DNA from: Bacteroidota bacterium
GTDB lineage: Bacteria; Bacteroidota; Bacteroidia; B-17B0; Aurantibacillaceae
NCBI GenBank assembly: GCA_030681615.1
Contig: JAUXSA010000195.1
Location: forward strand, 44,982-108,981
Length of the DNA: 64,000 nucleotides
Direction of reading: 5' to 3'
Below are positions 34,978-44,728 of this stretch, piece after piece; positions within the stretch are counted from its first letter, which is position 1; every line of letters starts with the position of its first letter. Both the position numbers and the translations under genes were made by a program. The notes under the pieces are model-generated. The model did no database searches and had not been told where the DNA came from. It saw nothing but the letters and a program-made list of their open reading frames with translations.

Positions 34978-35520
34978 ATGAAAAATACGCTTGCGATTTT
35001 ATTGATAAGCCTTGTAACATTTTGCGCTAATGCACAAATAGCATTTGTAAAAGGATATATTGTAAACGAAAAAGGCGATACTGTAAAAGGTGAAGTAAAA
35101 ATAAATCCAAAAAAAGAACAAAGTAATTACGACAAGGTTTTTTTCAAAGATGATAGCGGTACCCAAAAAAATTATAAACCAAATAAAGTAAAGGCTTATG
35201 GTTTTGATAAGCAACATTACATAACAATGGATTACGAGGGCGAGCTAAAATTTTACAAAGCACTTGTGCGTGGTGAGATCTCTCTTTACAAAATGATGTT
35301 TGAAGTAACCAATATGAACGCAACCAGTTTTGATGGCGAATATTTTATAACGCGTAAGGACGATAAAAAAATGACATCGGTTAAAGAAGGAAAATTTAAG
35401 AAACAATTGCAGGATATGATGAGTGGAGCCTCTGGTTTTGCTAATGATTACGAAGACGAGAAAAAATTAAATGAAGAAAAAGCTGTTGAGGTAATTAACA
35501 GCTACAACAACCGGAAATAG
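34978..35520 (+). CDS. Unknown exported protein
   Basis: 180 residues with a signal peptide (MKNTLAILLISLVTFCANAQ). The mature start AFVKGYIVNEKGDTVKGEV, followed by FFKDDSGTQKNYKPNKVKAYGFD, is the same layout as the protein encoded at 48578-49192 (GYLYTGNNDSIAGKI, FIGADGVKKKYKAKNLYGYA), so both belong to one Bacteroidota secreted family of unknown role. The C-terminus is charged and probably helical. No conserved catalytic residues stand out. Confidence 0.7.
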   Translation: MKNTLAILLISLVTFCANAQIAFVKGYIVNEKGDTVKGEVKINPKKEQSNYDKVFFKDDSGTQKNYKPNKVKAYGFDKQHYITMDYEGELKFYKALVRGEISLYKMMFEVTNMNATSFDGEYFITRKDDKKMTSVKEGKFKKQLQDMMSGASGFANDYEDEKKLNEEKAVEVINSYNNRK

Positions 35521-35557
35521 GATTGTTCTGATCTATTTCCATCAAAAAAGCTAAAAC

Positions 35558-38401
35558 ATGATCACAAAAGATACTGAGAAGAAATTATTTTTATTGGATG
35601 CCTACGCACTCATTTACCGCGCGTTTTTTGCCTTCAGTAACAGTCCGCGTATCAATTCAAAAGGTTTTAATACTTCCGCCATTTTTGGATTTACAAACAC
35701 CTTGCTTGAAATTTTAAACAAAGAAAAACCAACACACATTGCTGTTGTGTTTGATATGGAAGGCCCAACGCAACGTCATGTCGAATTTGAAACTTACAAA
35801 GCCAATCGTGAAGAAATGCCGGAAGACCTTCAAAAATCTATTCCTTTAATTATGGATCTTCTTAATGGCTTTAATATTCAGACCATGGGAATTAGCGGTT
35901 TTGAAGCAGATGATCTTATTGGCACGCTAGCCATGAAAGCTGAAAAAGCAGGCTTTACCACTTATATGATGACGCCGGATAAAGACTACGGTCAGCTGGT
36001 TGACGCAAATACATTTATTTTTAAACCTGCAAGTTTTGGTAACGGCCCGTCAATTTTAGGCCCTGAAGAAATTTGTAAGAAATGGGAAATACAAAACGTA
36101 TCGCAGTTAATTGATATTTTAGGCTTGATGGGTGATAAGGTGGATAACATTCCCGGCATTCCTGGTGTAGGCGAAAAAACCGCCATACAACTCGTAAAGG
36201 ATTTTGGTACCATCGAAAATCTTTTAGAGAATACCGATAAACTAAAAGGAAAACTAAAAGAAAAAGTTGAGAATAACCGCGAGATGGCTATTCAATCAAA
36301 ACGTTTGGCGACAATTATTTTAGATTGCCCGGTTGAATTGGAAGAAGAAAAATTAACCGTTAAACCGGTTAACAAAGAAATATTATCTGAGCTGTTTAAA
36401 GAACTGGAGTTTCGCGCTATCGCAAAAAAAGTGTTGGGCGAAGATATTGGCGGAACAGAAAAACTACCCGCCGAAAAACCAAAGGTTGAAAAAAAGCAAG
36501 ATCTGTTTAGTGGCGACGACCTTTTCTCAGCACATCCCGATAGCTATCGGGACGAAACAGTTGAGGCCGAGTCCCCTGTTACTAATTTTAAAACCATTAA
36601 TGATGTAGAGCACAACTATGAATTAGTTGACTCTATGGAAAAAATAAATGCATTGGTTGCTGTTTTAGAAAAGGAAGCAGAATTTTGTTTTGATAGCGAA
36701 ACAACAGGGCTGGACACCATCAATGCAGAAATAGTTGGTTTATCTTTTTCTGTAAAGGAGCACCATGCCTGGTACGTTCCGATCTCAGAAAATAAAGATG
36801 AAGCTCTAAAACAATTACAGCCATTCCGTAAAATTTTTGACGATACTTCTAAAGTATTAATAGGACAAAACATTAAATACGATTACCAAATTTTACTGAA
36901 CTATGATATCGAAATAAAAAATAAATTATTTGATACCATGGTAGCGCATTTTTTAATTATGCCTGATATGCGCCATGGTATGGACATTTTAGCGCAAACC
37001 TATTTAAATTATTCGCCGGTAAGTATCTCCACTTTAATTGGTAAAAAAGGCAAAGATCAAATTAGCATGCGCGACGTTGAGGTTAATGTTATTAAAGATT
37101 ATGCTGCCGAAGATGCGGATGTAACTATACAATTACAAAAACACTTTGCGCCTCTTCTTAAAGAGAACGAAGTGGAAAAATTATTCAACGAGGTGGAGGT
37201 GCCTTTAATAAAAGTTTTGGCTAACATTGAGCGCGAAGGAATTAATTTAGATGTGCCTGTGTTAAGAGAATTCTCAGCGCAACTACAAACAGATATTGCG
37301 CAGGTTGAAAAAGAAATCCAGGAATTAGCAGGAACAAAATTTAACGTATCGTCACCAAAACAAGTTGGAGAAATATTATTTGAGTATTTAAAAATTGTAG
37401 ATAAAGCTAAGAAAACAAAAACGGGTCAGTATGCTACAGGCGAAGAAGTTTTAAGTAAACTGGAAGGCGCGCATCCGATCGTTTCAAAAATTTTAGATTA
37501 CCGCGAGCTGGTAAAATTAAAATCAACTTATGTTGATACGTTGCCTGAATTGGTGAATAAAAAAACACATCGTATTCACACGTCCTTTAATCAGGTTGTT
37601 GCTGTTACCGGACGTCTAAGTAGCGATAATCCTAACCTGCAAAATATTCCAATAAGAACAGAGCGCGGCAGGCAAATTCGTAAAGCATTTATTCCGCGCG
37701 ATAAAGACCATATTTTATTAAGCGCCGATTATTCACAAATAGAATTAAGAATTGTTGCCAGTATTAGTGGCGATAAAAACATGTGTGAGGCTTTTCAATT
37801 AGGAAAAGATATTCATACGGCCACTGCATCAAAAGTATTTAATGTTGCAGAAAGTGAAGTGACCAAAGAAATGCGTTACAAAGCAAAGAGCGTTAATTTT
37901 GGTATCATATACGGACAAGGCGCTTTTGGCCTTGCAGAAAATCTAGGTATTAGTCGCGGCGAAGCAAAAGAAATCATTGATAATTATAAAAAAGAATTTT
38001 CGGCGATAGATAAGTACATGAGCGACTCGATAAATTTTGCACGCGAGAACGGTTTTGTAAAAACGTTGTTAGGGCGTAAACGTTGGTTGCGTGATATTAC
38101 TTCCAATAACGCAACGGTTCGCAGTTTTGCAGAGCGTAACGCTATTAATGCTCCCATACAAGGCAGTGCCGCCGATATGATAAAAGTAGCCATGATAAAT
38201 ATTTACAACGATCTGCAAAAACAAAATTTTAGAACAAAGATGTTGTTGCAGGTGCATGATGAATTAGTGTTTGATGTTTACAAACCCGAATTGGAAATTG
38301 TAAAACCAATTATCGAACACCACATGCGTAATGCTTTGCCGTTAAATGTTCCTGTTGAAGTGGGAATGGGGGTTGGAGAGAACTGGCTACTGGCACATTA
38401 G
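35558..38401 (+). CDS. polA: DNA polymerase I
   Basis: 947 residues with all three domains: 5'-3' flap exonuclease (1-~290; DAYALIYRAFFAF, GFEADDLIGTLA, GVGEKTAIQLVKDFG), 3'-5' proofreading exonuclease (about 350-540) with intact DSETTGLD metal ligands, and the polymerase (about 560-947) with SADYSQIELRIVA, KSVNFGIIYGQG and QVHDELVFDV. The linker between the first two domains contains an 18-base palindrome (36535-36552) translated in frame as HPDSYRDE, related to the palindrome in the tRNA remnant at 11072. Proofreading residues look functional, unlike some bacterial PolA. Confidence 0.96.
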   Translation: MITKDTEKKLFLLDAYALIYRAFFAFSNSPRINSKGFNTSAIFGFTNTLLEILNKEKPTHIAVVFDMEGPTQRHVEFETYKANREEMPEDLQKSIPLIMDLLNGFNIQTMGISGFEADDLIGTLAMKAEKAGFTTYMMTPDKDYGQLVDANTFIFKPASFGNGPSILGPEEICKKWEIQNVSQLIDILGLMGDKVDNIPGIPGVGEKTAIQLVKDFGTIENLLENTDKLKGKLKEKVENNREMAIQSKRLATIILDCPVELEEEKLTVKPVNKEILSELFKELEFRAIAKKVLGEDIGGTEKLPAEKPKVEKKQDLFSGDDLFSAHPDSYRDETVEAESPVTNFKTINDVEHNYELVDSMEKINALVAVLEKEAEFCFDSETTGLDTINAEIVGLSFSVKEHHAWYVPISENKDEALKQLQPFRKIFDDTSKVLIGQNIKYDYQILLNYDIEIKNKLFDTMVAHFLIMPDMRHGMDILAQTYLNYSPVSISTLIGKKGKDQISMRDVEVNVIKDYAAEDADVTIQLQKHFAPLLKENEVEKLFNEVEVPLIKVLANIEREGINLDVPVLREFSAQLQTDIAQVEKEIQELAGTKFNVSSPKQVGEILFEYLKIVDKAKKTKTGQYATGEEVLSKLEGAHPIVSKILDYRELVKLKSTYVDTLPELVNKKTHRIHTSFNQVVAVTGRLSSDNPNLQNIPIRTERGRQIRKAFIPRDKDHILLSADYSQIELRIVASISGDKNMCEAFQLGKDIHTATASKVFNVAESEVTKEMRYKAKSVNFGIIYGQGAFGLAENLGISRGEAKEIIDNYKKEFSAIDKYMSDSINFARENGFVKTLLGRKRWLRDITSNNATVRSFAERNAINAPIQGSAADMIKVAMINIYNDLQKQNFRTKMLLQVHDELVFDVYKPELEIVKPIIEHHMRNALPLNVPVEVGMGVGENWLLAH
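36535..36552. repeat. Palindrome TCCCGATAGCTATCGGGA inside polA
   Basis: A perfect 18-base palindrome within the coding sequence, at codons ~326-332, in the unstructured linker between the flap exonuclease and proofreading domains. It shares its arms (TCCCGAT/ATCGGGA) with the element at 11072-11091, including the following GACGAA. Confidence 0.8.
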
Positions 38402-38553
38402 TATAAAATAGCCGATTCAAATATATAGATCAACCAAAATATGGGCCTTCCCTCGGCCTAAGGCACAATTGGTAGCGCCTAAATCAATTTAAACTTATTA
38501 GGAGTGGGTTTTTACCTATTCATCATTATATTTATCAATCTAAAATATAATTT

Positions 38554-40773
38554 ATGAATAAAAACCTACTTGTAGCAATTTTCTTTCTTTTTTTTATAGC
38601 TGTTAAAGCACAACCCAACCCAACACCAAAAGATTGTTCGGTAGAATTATGGGCAAACGTTCAGGTCAGTCCACCAACAGTTACACTTAACTGGTTACCA
38701 AATGTAGGAACAACTAATTATGCTATATACAGAAAACCAAAGAACAGTTCTACCTGGACCAATCTCTCTCTTACGAATCCAAGCACAACTACGCAATATG
38801 TAGATAATACAGTTGCTGTTGGCACCCATTACGAATACCGCGTTACAAGAACTGCAACTTCGGGCACATTAACTTATCCTGGTTACGGTTATATTAATTC
38901 GGGAATACAAATTCCTGTAGTAGAAGGAAGAGGAAAGTTAATTTTATTAATTGCCAACACACACAGTGTTACTTTAGCACCCGAAATAAAACGCTTGCAG
39001 GATGATCTTGAGGGTGATGGCTGGGAAGTATTAACAAGTTATGTTAGTCCAACATTAGCGGTTACTGCAGTTAAAGCACAAATAGTAAATACTTACAATT
39101 TAGATCCTGCAAATACAAAAGCATTATTTTTATTAGGACACATTCCTGTACCATACAGCGGAAATTTTGGTCCCGATGCACATACCGATCACCAGGGTGC
39201 CTGGCCTGCAGATGTATATTATGGCGACGTGAATGGTACATGGACGGATGTTTCTGTTACTTCAACAACCGCATCTCCTGCACGCACACAAAACATTCCG
39301 GGTGATGGTAAGTTCGACCAGTTCTTAATTCCAAGTCCGGTAGAGTTACAAGTTGGCCGTGTTGATCTTGGTGGCATGACCTCTTTTACAGCAACAGAAA
39401 CACAACTCTTAAAAAATTATTTAGATAAAGATCACGATTACCGCAAAAAAGTTTTTACACCAATTAAACGCGCGGTGCTTGATGACAATTTTGGATATTT
39501 TACTCCGGGCGAAGCTTTTGCTTCGAGCGGATTTAAAAACTTTGGTCCTTTGGTTACACCTACAAATGTTGTTATAGGGGATTATTTTACAACAATGACC
39601 GGTAATAGCTACCAATGGTCTTACGGTTGCGGTGGCGGATCATTTACAAGCGCCAGTGGTATAGGTAATACAACTAATTTCTCAACATCTAATTTACAAG
39701 GTGTTTTTACTATGTTGTTTGGAAGTTATTTTGGCGACTGGGATATAAATAATAATTTTTTACGCGCACCATTGTGCCAGGGCAAAACATTAACCAATGC
39801 ATGGGCAGGCCGTCCAAACTGGATGTTCCATCACATGGCCATGGGAGAGAATATTGGATACAGCACACAACTAACACAAAACAATGTAAACGTTTATTTT
39901 GCCTCACCATATTCTACCGGTGCTGGAATTACGAATGCGGTGCATATTGCTTTAATGGGCGATCCTACTTTGCGTAATGATATTGTTGCACCTGTTTCAA
40001 ATGTGGTTGCAACTAAAGCTGGCAACAACTGTAATATCTCCTGGTCGGCCTCTACAGAAACTGCAATTGTAGGCTATAACATATACATGAAGAATGCAAC
40101 CAACACCAGTTATACAAAAATTAATCCTTCGCCAATAACAGGCACAACTTATACTGATAATTGTTTAGTGTACCCAGGCATTTATAAATACATGGTACGT
40201 ACTTTAAAATTAGAAACAACACCAAGTGGTACTTATTATAATATGAGTGAAGGAATTGCTGATACCGCAAACAATACAAGTAATTTTTTATCGATTGCTG
40301 CATTTACCAATACAGTACTGGGGCCAACAGTTAACGTAACTAATACTTCTACAAATGCAACAACTTATTCTTGGAATTTTGGAAACTCAATTACAAGTAC
40401 ATCTATGAACCCGGGTCCTGTAACTTATACCGCTAACGGAACATACACAATTACTTTGGTTGCATCTAACGTTTGCCATAGCTCTACAACAACTGCAGTT
40501 ATAACTATTTTAAGTGTTGGTTTAAACGAAACCATAGCTGATAACTCTGTTTTAGTGTGGCCAAATCCATCTACCGGAAAAATTAAAGTAGATAATTCTA
40601 CTAATGAGTTAATGGAGGTGAGTGTTTATAGTTTGGAAGGGCGATTGGTTTATTACAGAAATAACGTTGCTAAGAACGAAGATTTAAACATTAGCAAACT
40701 AAACAAAGGCCTTTACGAAATAAAAATTAAAGCCGGCGATAAAATAGTGAACAGAAAATTAATAATTGAGTAA
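38554..40773 (+). CDS. T9SS type A sorting domain protein with C25-like (caspase-fold) core
   Basis: 739-residue secreted protein. Signal peptide (MNKNLLVAIFFLFFIAVKAQ); a fibronectin III-like domain (about 35-115); a central domain (about 120-480) starting KLILLIANTHSVTLAPEI and LFLLGHIPVPYSG with PDAHTDHQGAWPADVYYGD, resembling gingipain/C25 peptidase folds; another fibronectin III-like segment; a PKD domain (about 575-645); and a type A C-terminal sorting domain with VWPNPSTGKI and LNKGLYEIKI. Where a C25 enzyme would have its catalytic Cys I read LFGSYFGDWD, with no Cys. It may therefore be a binding module rather than a protease. Predicted location: cell surface or medium via T9SS. Confidence 0.8.
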   Translation: MNKNLLVAIFFLFFIAVKAQPNPTPKDCSVELWANVQVSPPTVTLNWLPNVGTTNYAIYRKPKNSSTWTNLSLTNPSTTTQYVDNTVAVGTHYEYRVTRTATSGTLTYPGYGYINSGIQIPVVEGRGKLILLIANTHSVTLAPEIKRLQDDLEGDGWEVLTSYVSPTLAVTAVKAQIVNTYNLDPANTKALFLLGHIPVPYSGNFGPDAHTDHQGAWPADVYYGDVNGTWTDVSVTSTTASPARTQNIPGDGKFDQFLIPSPVELQVGRVDLGGMTSFTATETQLLKNYLDKDHDYRKKVFTPIKRAVLDDNFGYFTPGEAFASSGFKNFGPLVTPTNVVIGDYFTTMTGNSYQWSYGCGGGSFTSASGIGNTTNFSTSNLQGVFTMLFGSYFGDWDINNNFLRAPLCQGKTLTNAWAGRPNWMFHHMAMGENIGYSTQLTQNNVNVYFASPYSTGAGITNAVHIALMGDPTLRNDIVAPVSNVVATKAGNNCNISWSASTETAIVGYNIYMKNATNTSYTKINPSPITGTTYTDNCLVYPGIYKYMVRTLKLETTPSGTYYNMSEGIADTANNTSNFLSIAAFTNTVLGPTVNVTNTSTNATTYSWNFGNSITSTSMNPGPVTYTANGTYTITLVASNVCHSSTTTAVITILSVGLNETIADNSVLVWPNPSTGKIKVDNSTNELMEVSVYSLEGRLVYYRNNVAKNEDLNISKLNKGLYEIKIKAGDKIVNRKLIIE

Positions 40774-40790
40774 GTTTAATTTTAGCTTCA

Positions 40791-40825
40791 AAAAAGCTCT
40801 GTAGCCTTTGGTTATGGAGCTTTTT
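40791..40825. terminator. Bidirectional terminator between the T9SS protein and rpoN
   Basis: AAAAAGCTC (40791-40799) pairs with GAGCTTTTT (40817-40825), with partial inner pairing. A-run on one side and T-run on the other suit both convergent genes. Confidence 0.75.
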
Positions 40826-40835
40826 GTTTTTAGGA

Positions 40836-42326
40836 TTAGATCTCTTTACGCATTCTGCCTACAGGGATATCTAACTGTTCGCGGTATTTGGCAACCGTAC
40901 GGCGGGCAATATTATAACCTTTTTCTTTTAAGATATTACATAATTCATCGTCGGTATGCGGATGTTTTTTATCTTCTGCGGCAATACAATCCTGTAATAT
41001 TTTTTTGATCTCGCGACTGCTCACTTCTTCACCGCTATCGGTACTCATGCTCTCGCTAAAGAATGTTTTTAATAAAAAGGTACCATAAGGCGTTTGCACA
41101 TATTTACTGTTTGCCACGCGAGAAACCGTTGAAAGATCTAAATTAACTTTAGAAGAAATGTCTTTTAAGATCATTGGCTTTAATTTACTTTCATCACCGG
41201 TCACAAAATAATCGTGTTGATAGTCCATGATAGTGTGCATACATAATGCTAAAGTAGCATGACGTTGCTGTAAGGCTTCAATGAACCACTCGGCACTTTC
41301 TATTTTACTTTTAATAAAGCCCGTAGCTTCTTTGGCAGACTTATCTTTATTTTTTGAATACTCTTTAAGCATTTCATAATAGTCGCGGCTTATTTTAAGA
41401 TCGGGTAAATTACGTCCGTTAATACTCAGTTCAGGAATACCATCATTAACCGCAATAATAAAATCGGGAATAACAGCCGTGAAATTATTTTCTTTTGTTT
41501 CGCTGTTACCCGGACGTGGATTTAAATGCTTTATAACTTCAATAATATCTTTTAATTCTTCATTCTCAATATGAAGACGCTTTAAAATTTTATCGTAATG
41601 TTTTTTAGAGAACTCTTCCATTTGATGTTTAATAACATCCATGGCTTGCACAACTTCTTTTGTTTTTTCAGGCTTTCTTTCCAGCTGCAACAATAAACAT
41701 TCCTGTAAGTTTCTTGCACCAACGCCGGGAGGATCAAAACTTTGAATTAATTTTAAGATCTTTTCAAGCTCGGCAACTGTTGTAGTAATGTTATAATTAA
41801 AAGCAAGGTCGTCTACTATCAAGTCTAACTCTCTTCTTAAATATCCATCCTCATCCAAACAACCAATTAAATAAACACCAATGGTGTATTCATTATCGTG
41901 CGTATCTTTTAATCCTAACTGTTGTTCCAGTTGTTCCTGAAAACCAATTCCTTCTACAACAACAAATTCTCTGGTCTCATCATCAGCGCCTTTGTTAGAG
42001 ATCTCGTATTTATATGAGTCCAGTTCTTCGGCATCCATATAATCTTCCATCACCACATCATTCTCTATCACTTTGCTTTCGTCCTCTTTAGCTTCGCCTT
42101 GTTCGTCAAACTCAACATCTTCTCCTAATTCCGGTTCTTCGTTGCTGTATAGTTCTTCATCTGTTGCAGTATCAAGATCTTCTTCTAATGCGGGATTGGC
42201 TTCTAATTCTTCTTTAATACGTTCTTCAAGAGCAAGCGTTGGCAACTGCAACAATTTCATTAACAGAATTTGTTGTGGCAATAATTTTTGTGAGAGCCTG
42301 AGCTGCTGCGAGTGCTTGAGTGCCAT
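40836..42326 (-). CDS. rpoN: RNA polymerase sigma-54 factor RpoN
   Basis: 496 residues. Region I at the N-terminus is Gln/Leu-rich (QQLRLSQKLLPQQILLMKLLQLP), region II is highly acidic (about 40-110), the core-binding domain follows, and the C-terminal RpoN box ARRTVAKYREQLDIPVGRMRKEI is intact. It directs transcription from -24/-12 promoters with AAA+ activators. The ATG is 2 bases after the tyrS stop, so the two form an operon. Confidence 0.95.
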   Translation of the reverse strand: MALKHSQQLRLSQKLLPQQILLMKLLQLPTLALEERIKEELEANPALEEDLDTATDEELYSNEEPELGEDVEFDEQGEAKEDESKVIENDVVMEDYMDAEELDSYKYEISNKGADDETREFVVVEGIGFQEQLEQQLGLKDTHDNEYTIGVYLIGCLDEDGYLRRELDLIVDDLAFNYNITTTVAELEKILKLIQSFDPPGVGARNLQECLLLQLERKPEKTKEVVQAMDVIKHQMEEFSKKHYDKILKRLHIENEELKDIIEVIKHLNPRPGNSETKENNFTAVIPDFIIAVNDGIPELSINGRNLPDLKISRDYYEMLKEYSKNKDKSAKEATGFIKSKIESAEWFIEALQQRHATLALCMHTIMDYQHDYFVTGDESKLKPMILKDISSKVNLDLSTVSRVANSKYVQTPYGTFLLKTFFSESMSTDSGEEVSSREIKKILQDCIAAEDKKHPHTDDELCNILKEKGYNIARRTVAKYREQLDIPVGRMRKEI

Positions 42327-42328
42327 AA

Positions 42329-43609
42329 TTAATTAACGTTACACAGGTAATAATTACTTTTACCTTTTTGTATAAGAATATATTTGTTTTTTATAAGTTG
42401 TGATGTATTAATAATTAATTCGTGACTCTCTACTTTTTCTTTATTGATACGAATGCCACCACCTTGTATCATTTTACGCGCTTCGCCTTTACTAGGGAAG
42501 ATCTTTGTTTTATCGGAGAGCAAGTCTGTAATAGAAGTGCCTGCTTCAATATCTGCCCGTTGAACTTCATGTTGCGGTACGCCATCAAAAATATCTAAAA
42601 ACAATTCGTCATTTAAATTAGAAAGATCGTTTATGGTGCCGTTAAATAAAATAGCGCTGGCTTCAACAGCAGCGGCATGGTCTTCTTCGCTATGTACAAT
42701 AACAGTTAACTCTTTTGCCAACGCTTTTTGTAACACGCGTTTGCCGGGATCTTTATCGTGTTCTGCGGTAAGAGTGTCTATTTCTTCTTTAGACAAAAAA
42801 GTAAAAACTTTTATCCAATTCTTTGCATCAACATCTGTTGTGTTTATCCAGAACTGGTAAAATTTATACGGAGAAGTTTTTGTGCGGTCTAACCAAATAT
42901 TTCCGCTTTCGGTTTTCCCGAATTTTGTACCGTCGGCTTTTTTAATTAATTGTGTGGTTATTCCGTAGGCTTCGCCGCTTGCTTTTCTGCGCACTAATTC
43001 TGTACCGCTGGTAATATTGCCCCATTGGTCGCTACCGCCCATTTGCAGTTTGCAGTTCTTGTGTTTGTATAAGTAATAAAAATCGTAGGCTTGTAATAAT
43101 TGGTAACTAAATTCGGTAAAGCTCATACCATTTTCTAAACGGTTCTTTACAGAATCTTTGGCCATCATGTAACTAACGGTTAGGTGCTTGCCAACATCGC
43201 GAATAAAGTTAATGAAAGAGTAATCCTTCATCCAATCATAATTATTTACCAATTCTGCACCATTTGCTCCGGCATTAAAATCTAAAAATTTTTGTAGTTG
43301 ATCTTTAATGCCATTTACATTTTTATTAAGCGCCTCTTCATCCAATAAATTACGCTCAGCCGATTTACCGCTTGGATCGCCTACCATACCTGTGGCACCG
43401 CCAACAAGCGCAATAGGTTTGTGTCCTGTTTTTTGTAAACGCAGCAAAGTAAAGATCTGTGTTAAGCTGCCAATGTGTAATGAGTCGGCTGTAGGATCGA
43501 ATCCAATATAAGCGGTAACAGTTTCTTTTTTAAATAGTTCTTCCGTGCCGGGCATCATATCCTGCAATAGCCCACGCCAGCGTAATTCTTCTATAAAATC
43601 GGTCTTCAT
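42329..43609 (-). CDS. tyrS: Tyrosyl-tRNA synthetase
   Basis: 426 residues, class I synthetase. [18 protein letters not shown] carries the HIGH signature; [29 protein letters not shown] is the tyrosine-site region; [13 protein letters not shown] is the KMSKS equivalent (KFGKT). A C-terminal S4 RNA-binding domain (about 355-426) is present. First gene of tyrS-rpoN. The promoter probably lies in the divergent gap with the DUF4286 gene. Confidence 0.95.
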   Translation of the reverse strand: MKTDFIEELRWRGLLQDMMPGTEELFKKETVTAYIGFDPTADSLHIGSLTQIFTLLRLQKTGHKPIALVGGATGMVGDPSGKSAERNLLDEEALNKNVNGIKDQLQKFLDFNAGANGAELVNNYDWMKDYSFINFIRDVGKHLTVSYMMAKDSVKNRLENGMSFTEFSYQLLQAYDFYYLYKHKNCKLQMGGSDQWGNITSGTELVRRKASGEAYGITTQLIKKADGTKFGKTESGNIWLDRTKTSPYKFYQFWINTTDVDAKNWIKVFTFLSKEEIDTLTAEHDKDPGKRVLQKALAKELTVIVHSEEDHAAAVEASAILFNGTINDLSNLNDELFLDIFDGVPQHEVQRADIEAGTSITDLLSDKTKIFPSKGEARKMIQGGGIRINKEKVESHELIINTSQLIKNKYILIQKGKSNYYLCNVN

Positions 43610-43695
43610 TTTTAATTAGTCTGTTTTACACAAAATGTACTGTGTAAGGTAAAATTACAAATATTATATCAAGCAATTCGAGTTTGGCACGATGT

Positions 43696-43703
43696 TATTT
43701 TTG
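43696..43703 (+). promoter_or_regulatory. TAnnTTTG box upstream of the DUF4286 gene
   Basis: TATTTTTG is an exact consensus match 27 bases before the ATG at 43731. Confidence 0.4.
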
Positions 43704-43730
43704 CATAATTATAGTTATATTTAGTGCTGC

Positions 43731-44033
43731 ATGTTCATATATAATGTTACCGTAAATATTAGTGATGAGATCCATACCGATTGGTTAAAATGGATGAAAG
43801 AGACCCATATACCTGATGTAATGAAGACAGGTTGTTTTATTGACAGCCAAATGCTAAAGGTATTGTATGTGGATGACGAGGGCCATACTTATTCTATGCA
43901 ATACAAATTCCTTGAGATGGTAGATATTGAAAAATACCAAAAAGTATTTGCACCTGCACTACAGGCAGAATACAAAGAAAAGTTTGAAGGAAAATATGCG
44001 GCCTTTAGGACCTTATTGCAAATAATGGATTAA
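43731..44033 (+). CDS. DUF4286-family protein
   Basis: 100 residues, soluble, with the pattern MFIYNVTVNISDEIHTDWLKWMKETHIPDVMKTGCF and the MQYKF strand followed by YQKVFAPALQAEYKEKF typical of DUF4286. The fold resembles dimeric alpha/beta-barrel (ABM-like) domains, but no reaction is known. Divergent from tyrS. Confidence 0.82.
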   Translation: MFIYNVTVNISDEIHTDWLKWMKETHIPDVMKTGCFIDSQMLKVLYVDDEGHTYSMQYKFLEMVDIEKYQKVFAPALQAEYKEKFEGKYAAFRTLLQIMD

Positions 44034-44044
44034 GGCTTTTTCAT

Positions 44045-44172
44045 TACAAATTTTCACCACGGAGAAACGGAGGACACAAAGTTGATCTTGGTGTTGTCGC
44101 TTAAACCAGCAGAATACTAATTAAAAAATTCTTTGTGAATCTGAGTTTGCTCAGCACCTCTGTGGTTAAACC
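44045..44172. repeat. Non-coding dispersed repeat of the CCACGGAG / CTCTGTGGTT type
   Basis: Contains TCACCACGGAGAAACGGAGGACACAAAG at the left and TTCTTTGTGAATCTGAG...CACCTCTGTGGTTAAAC at the right, an arrangement familiar from intergenic repeats in many Bacteroidota. No open frame with coding character. Confidence 0.5.
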
Positions 44173-44188
44173 ATAAACTGTAGAAAAT

Positions 44189-44216
44189 AAAAAAGTCGGT
44201 AACCAACCGACTTTTT
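44189..44216. terminator. Strong bidirectional terminator
   Basis: AAAAAGTCGGT pairs perfectly with ACCGACTTTTT around a five-base loop, between the DUF4286 gene and the minus-strand gene at 44291. Confidence 0.85.
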
Positions 44217-44290
44217 CAACCAAAGTAACTAATTGTTTAACCCTTAATTATGACAATTGTGCTACTTACTCTCTTAAACAATAAACAACG

Positions 44291-44728
44291 CTAATTCATT
44301 TTAAATGGTGGAATTTTTCCTTCCGCCATTAATTGTAAGCTTTTCTTTTTGTGAGCTTCAAAATTGCCAAACGCTAAAGCGTCTAACATTTCAGTACGGC
44401 TCATTTCCGGGTTGCCGAATTGTTTGCGAATTTCTTCCGAACAACGGTCAACATATTTTTCAAATTTAATTGGCGCCCAAACGTATTCTTTTTTTACTGC
44501 ATCTTTATTAAATGCAAATTCTTTTGGCAAACCACCTTCAATTTTGGCCTTTATATCCAAACCTTCGTAGGTTTTTGGTAATAAACGGTTGTCAAACATA
44601 AATGGTTTGCTTACCATGATTACATGTTTTTTACGTTTCGGGTCTATCATAGACAAACCCTCAATACGTAAGCCTTTTTTCTTAAGGGTTCCGTATTTGC
44701 TTTCAAAGTGTTTTAGTATTTCGAACAT
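44291..44728 (-). CDS. Unknown basic cytosolic protein
   Basis: 145 residues, Lys-rich, no signal peptide or membrane segment. Recognisable stretches are HFESKYGTLKKKGLRIEGLSM, KHVIMVSKPFMFDNRLLPKTYEG and VDRCSEEIRKQFGNPEMSRTEML. I do not recognise the family. The ATG at 44728 is clear and codon use matches its neighbours. The 261-base gap to the next gene on this strand is AT-rich, and contains an exact 11-base inverted repeat, TTGTTAATAAC (44764-44774) and GTTATTAACAA (44909-44919), of unknown meaning. Confidence 0.6.
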   Translation of the reverse strand: MFEILKHFESKYGTLKKKGLRIEGLSMIDPKRKKHVIMVSKPFMFDNRLLPKTYEGLDIKAKIEGGLPKEFAFNKDAVKKEYVWAPIKFEKYVDRCSEEIRKQFGNPEMSRTEMLDALAFGNFEAHKKKSLQLMAEGKIPPFKMN

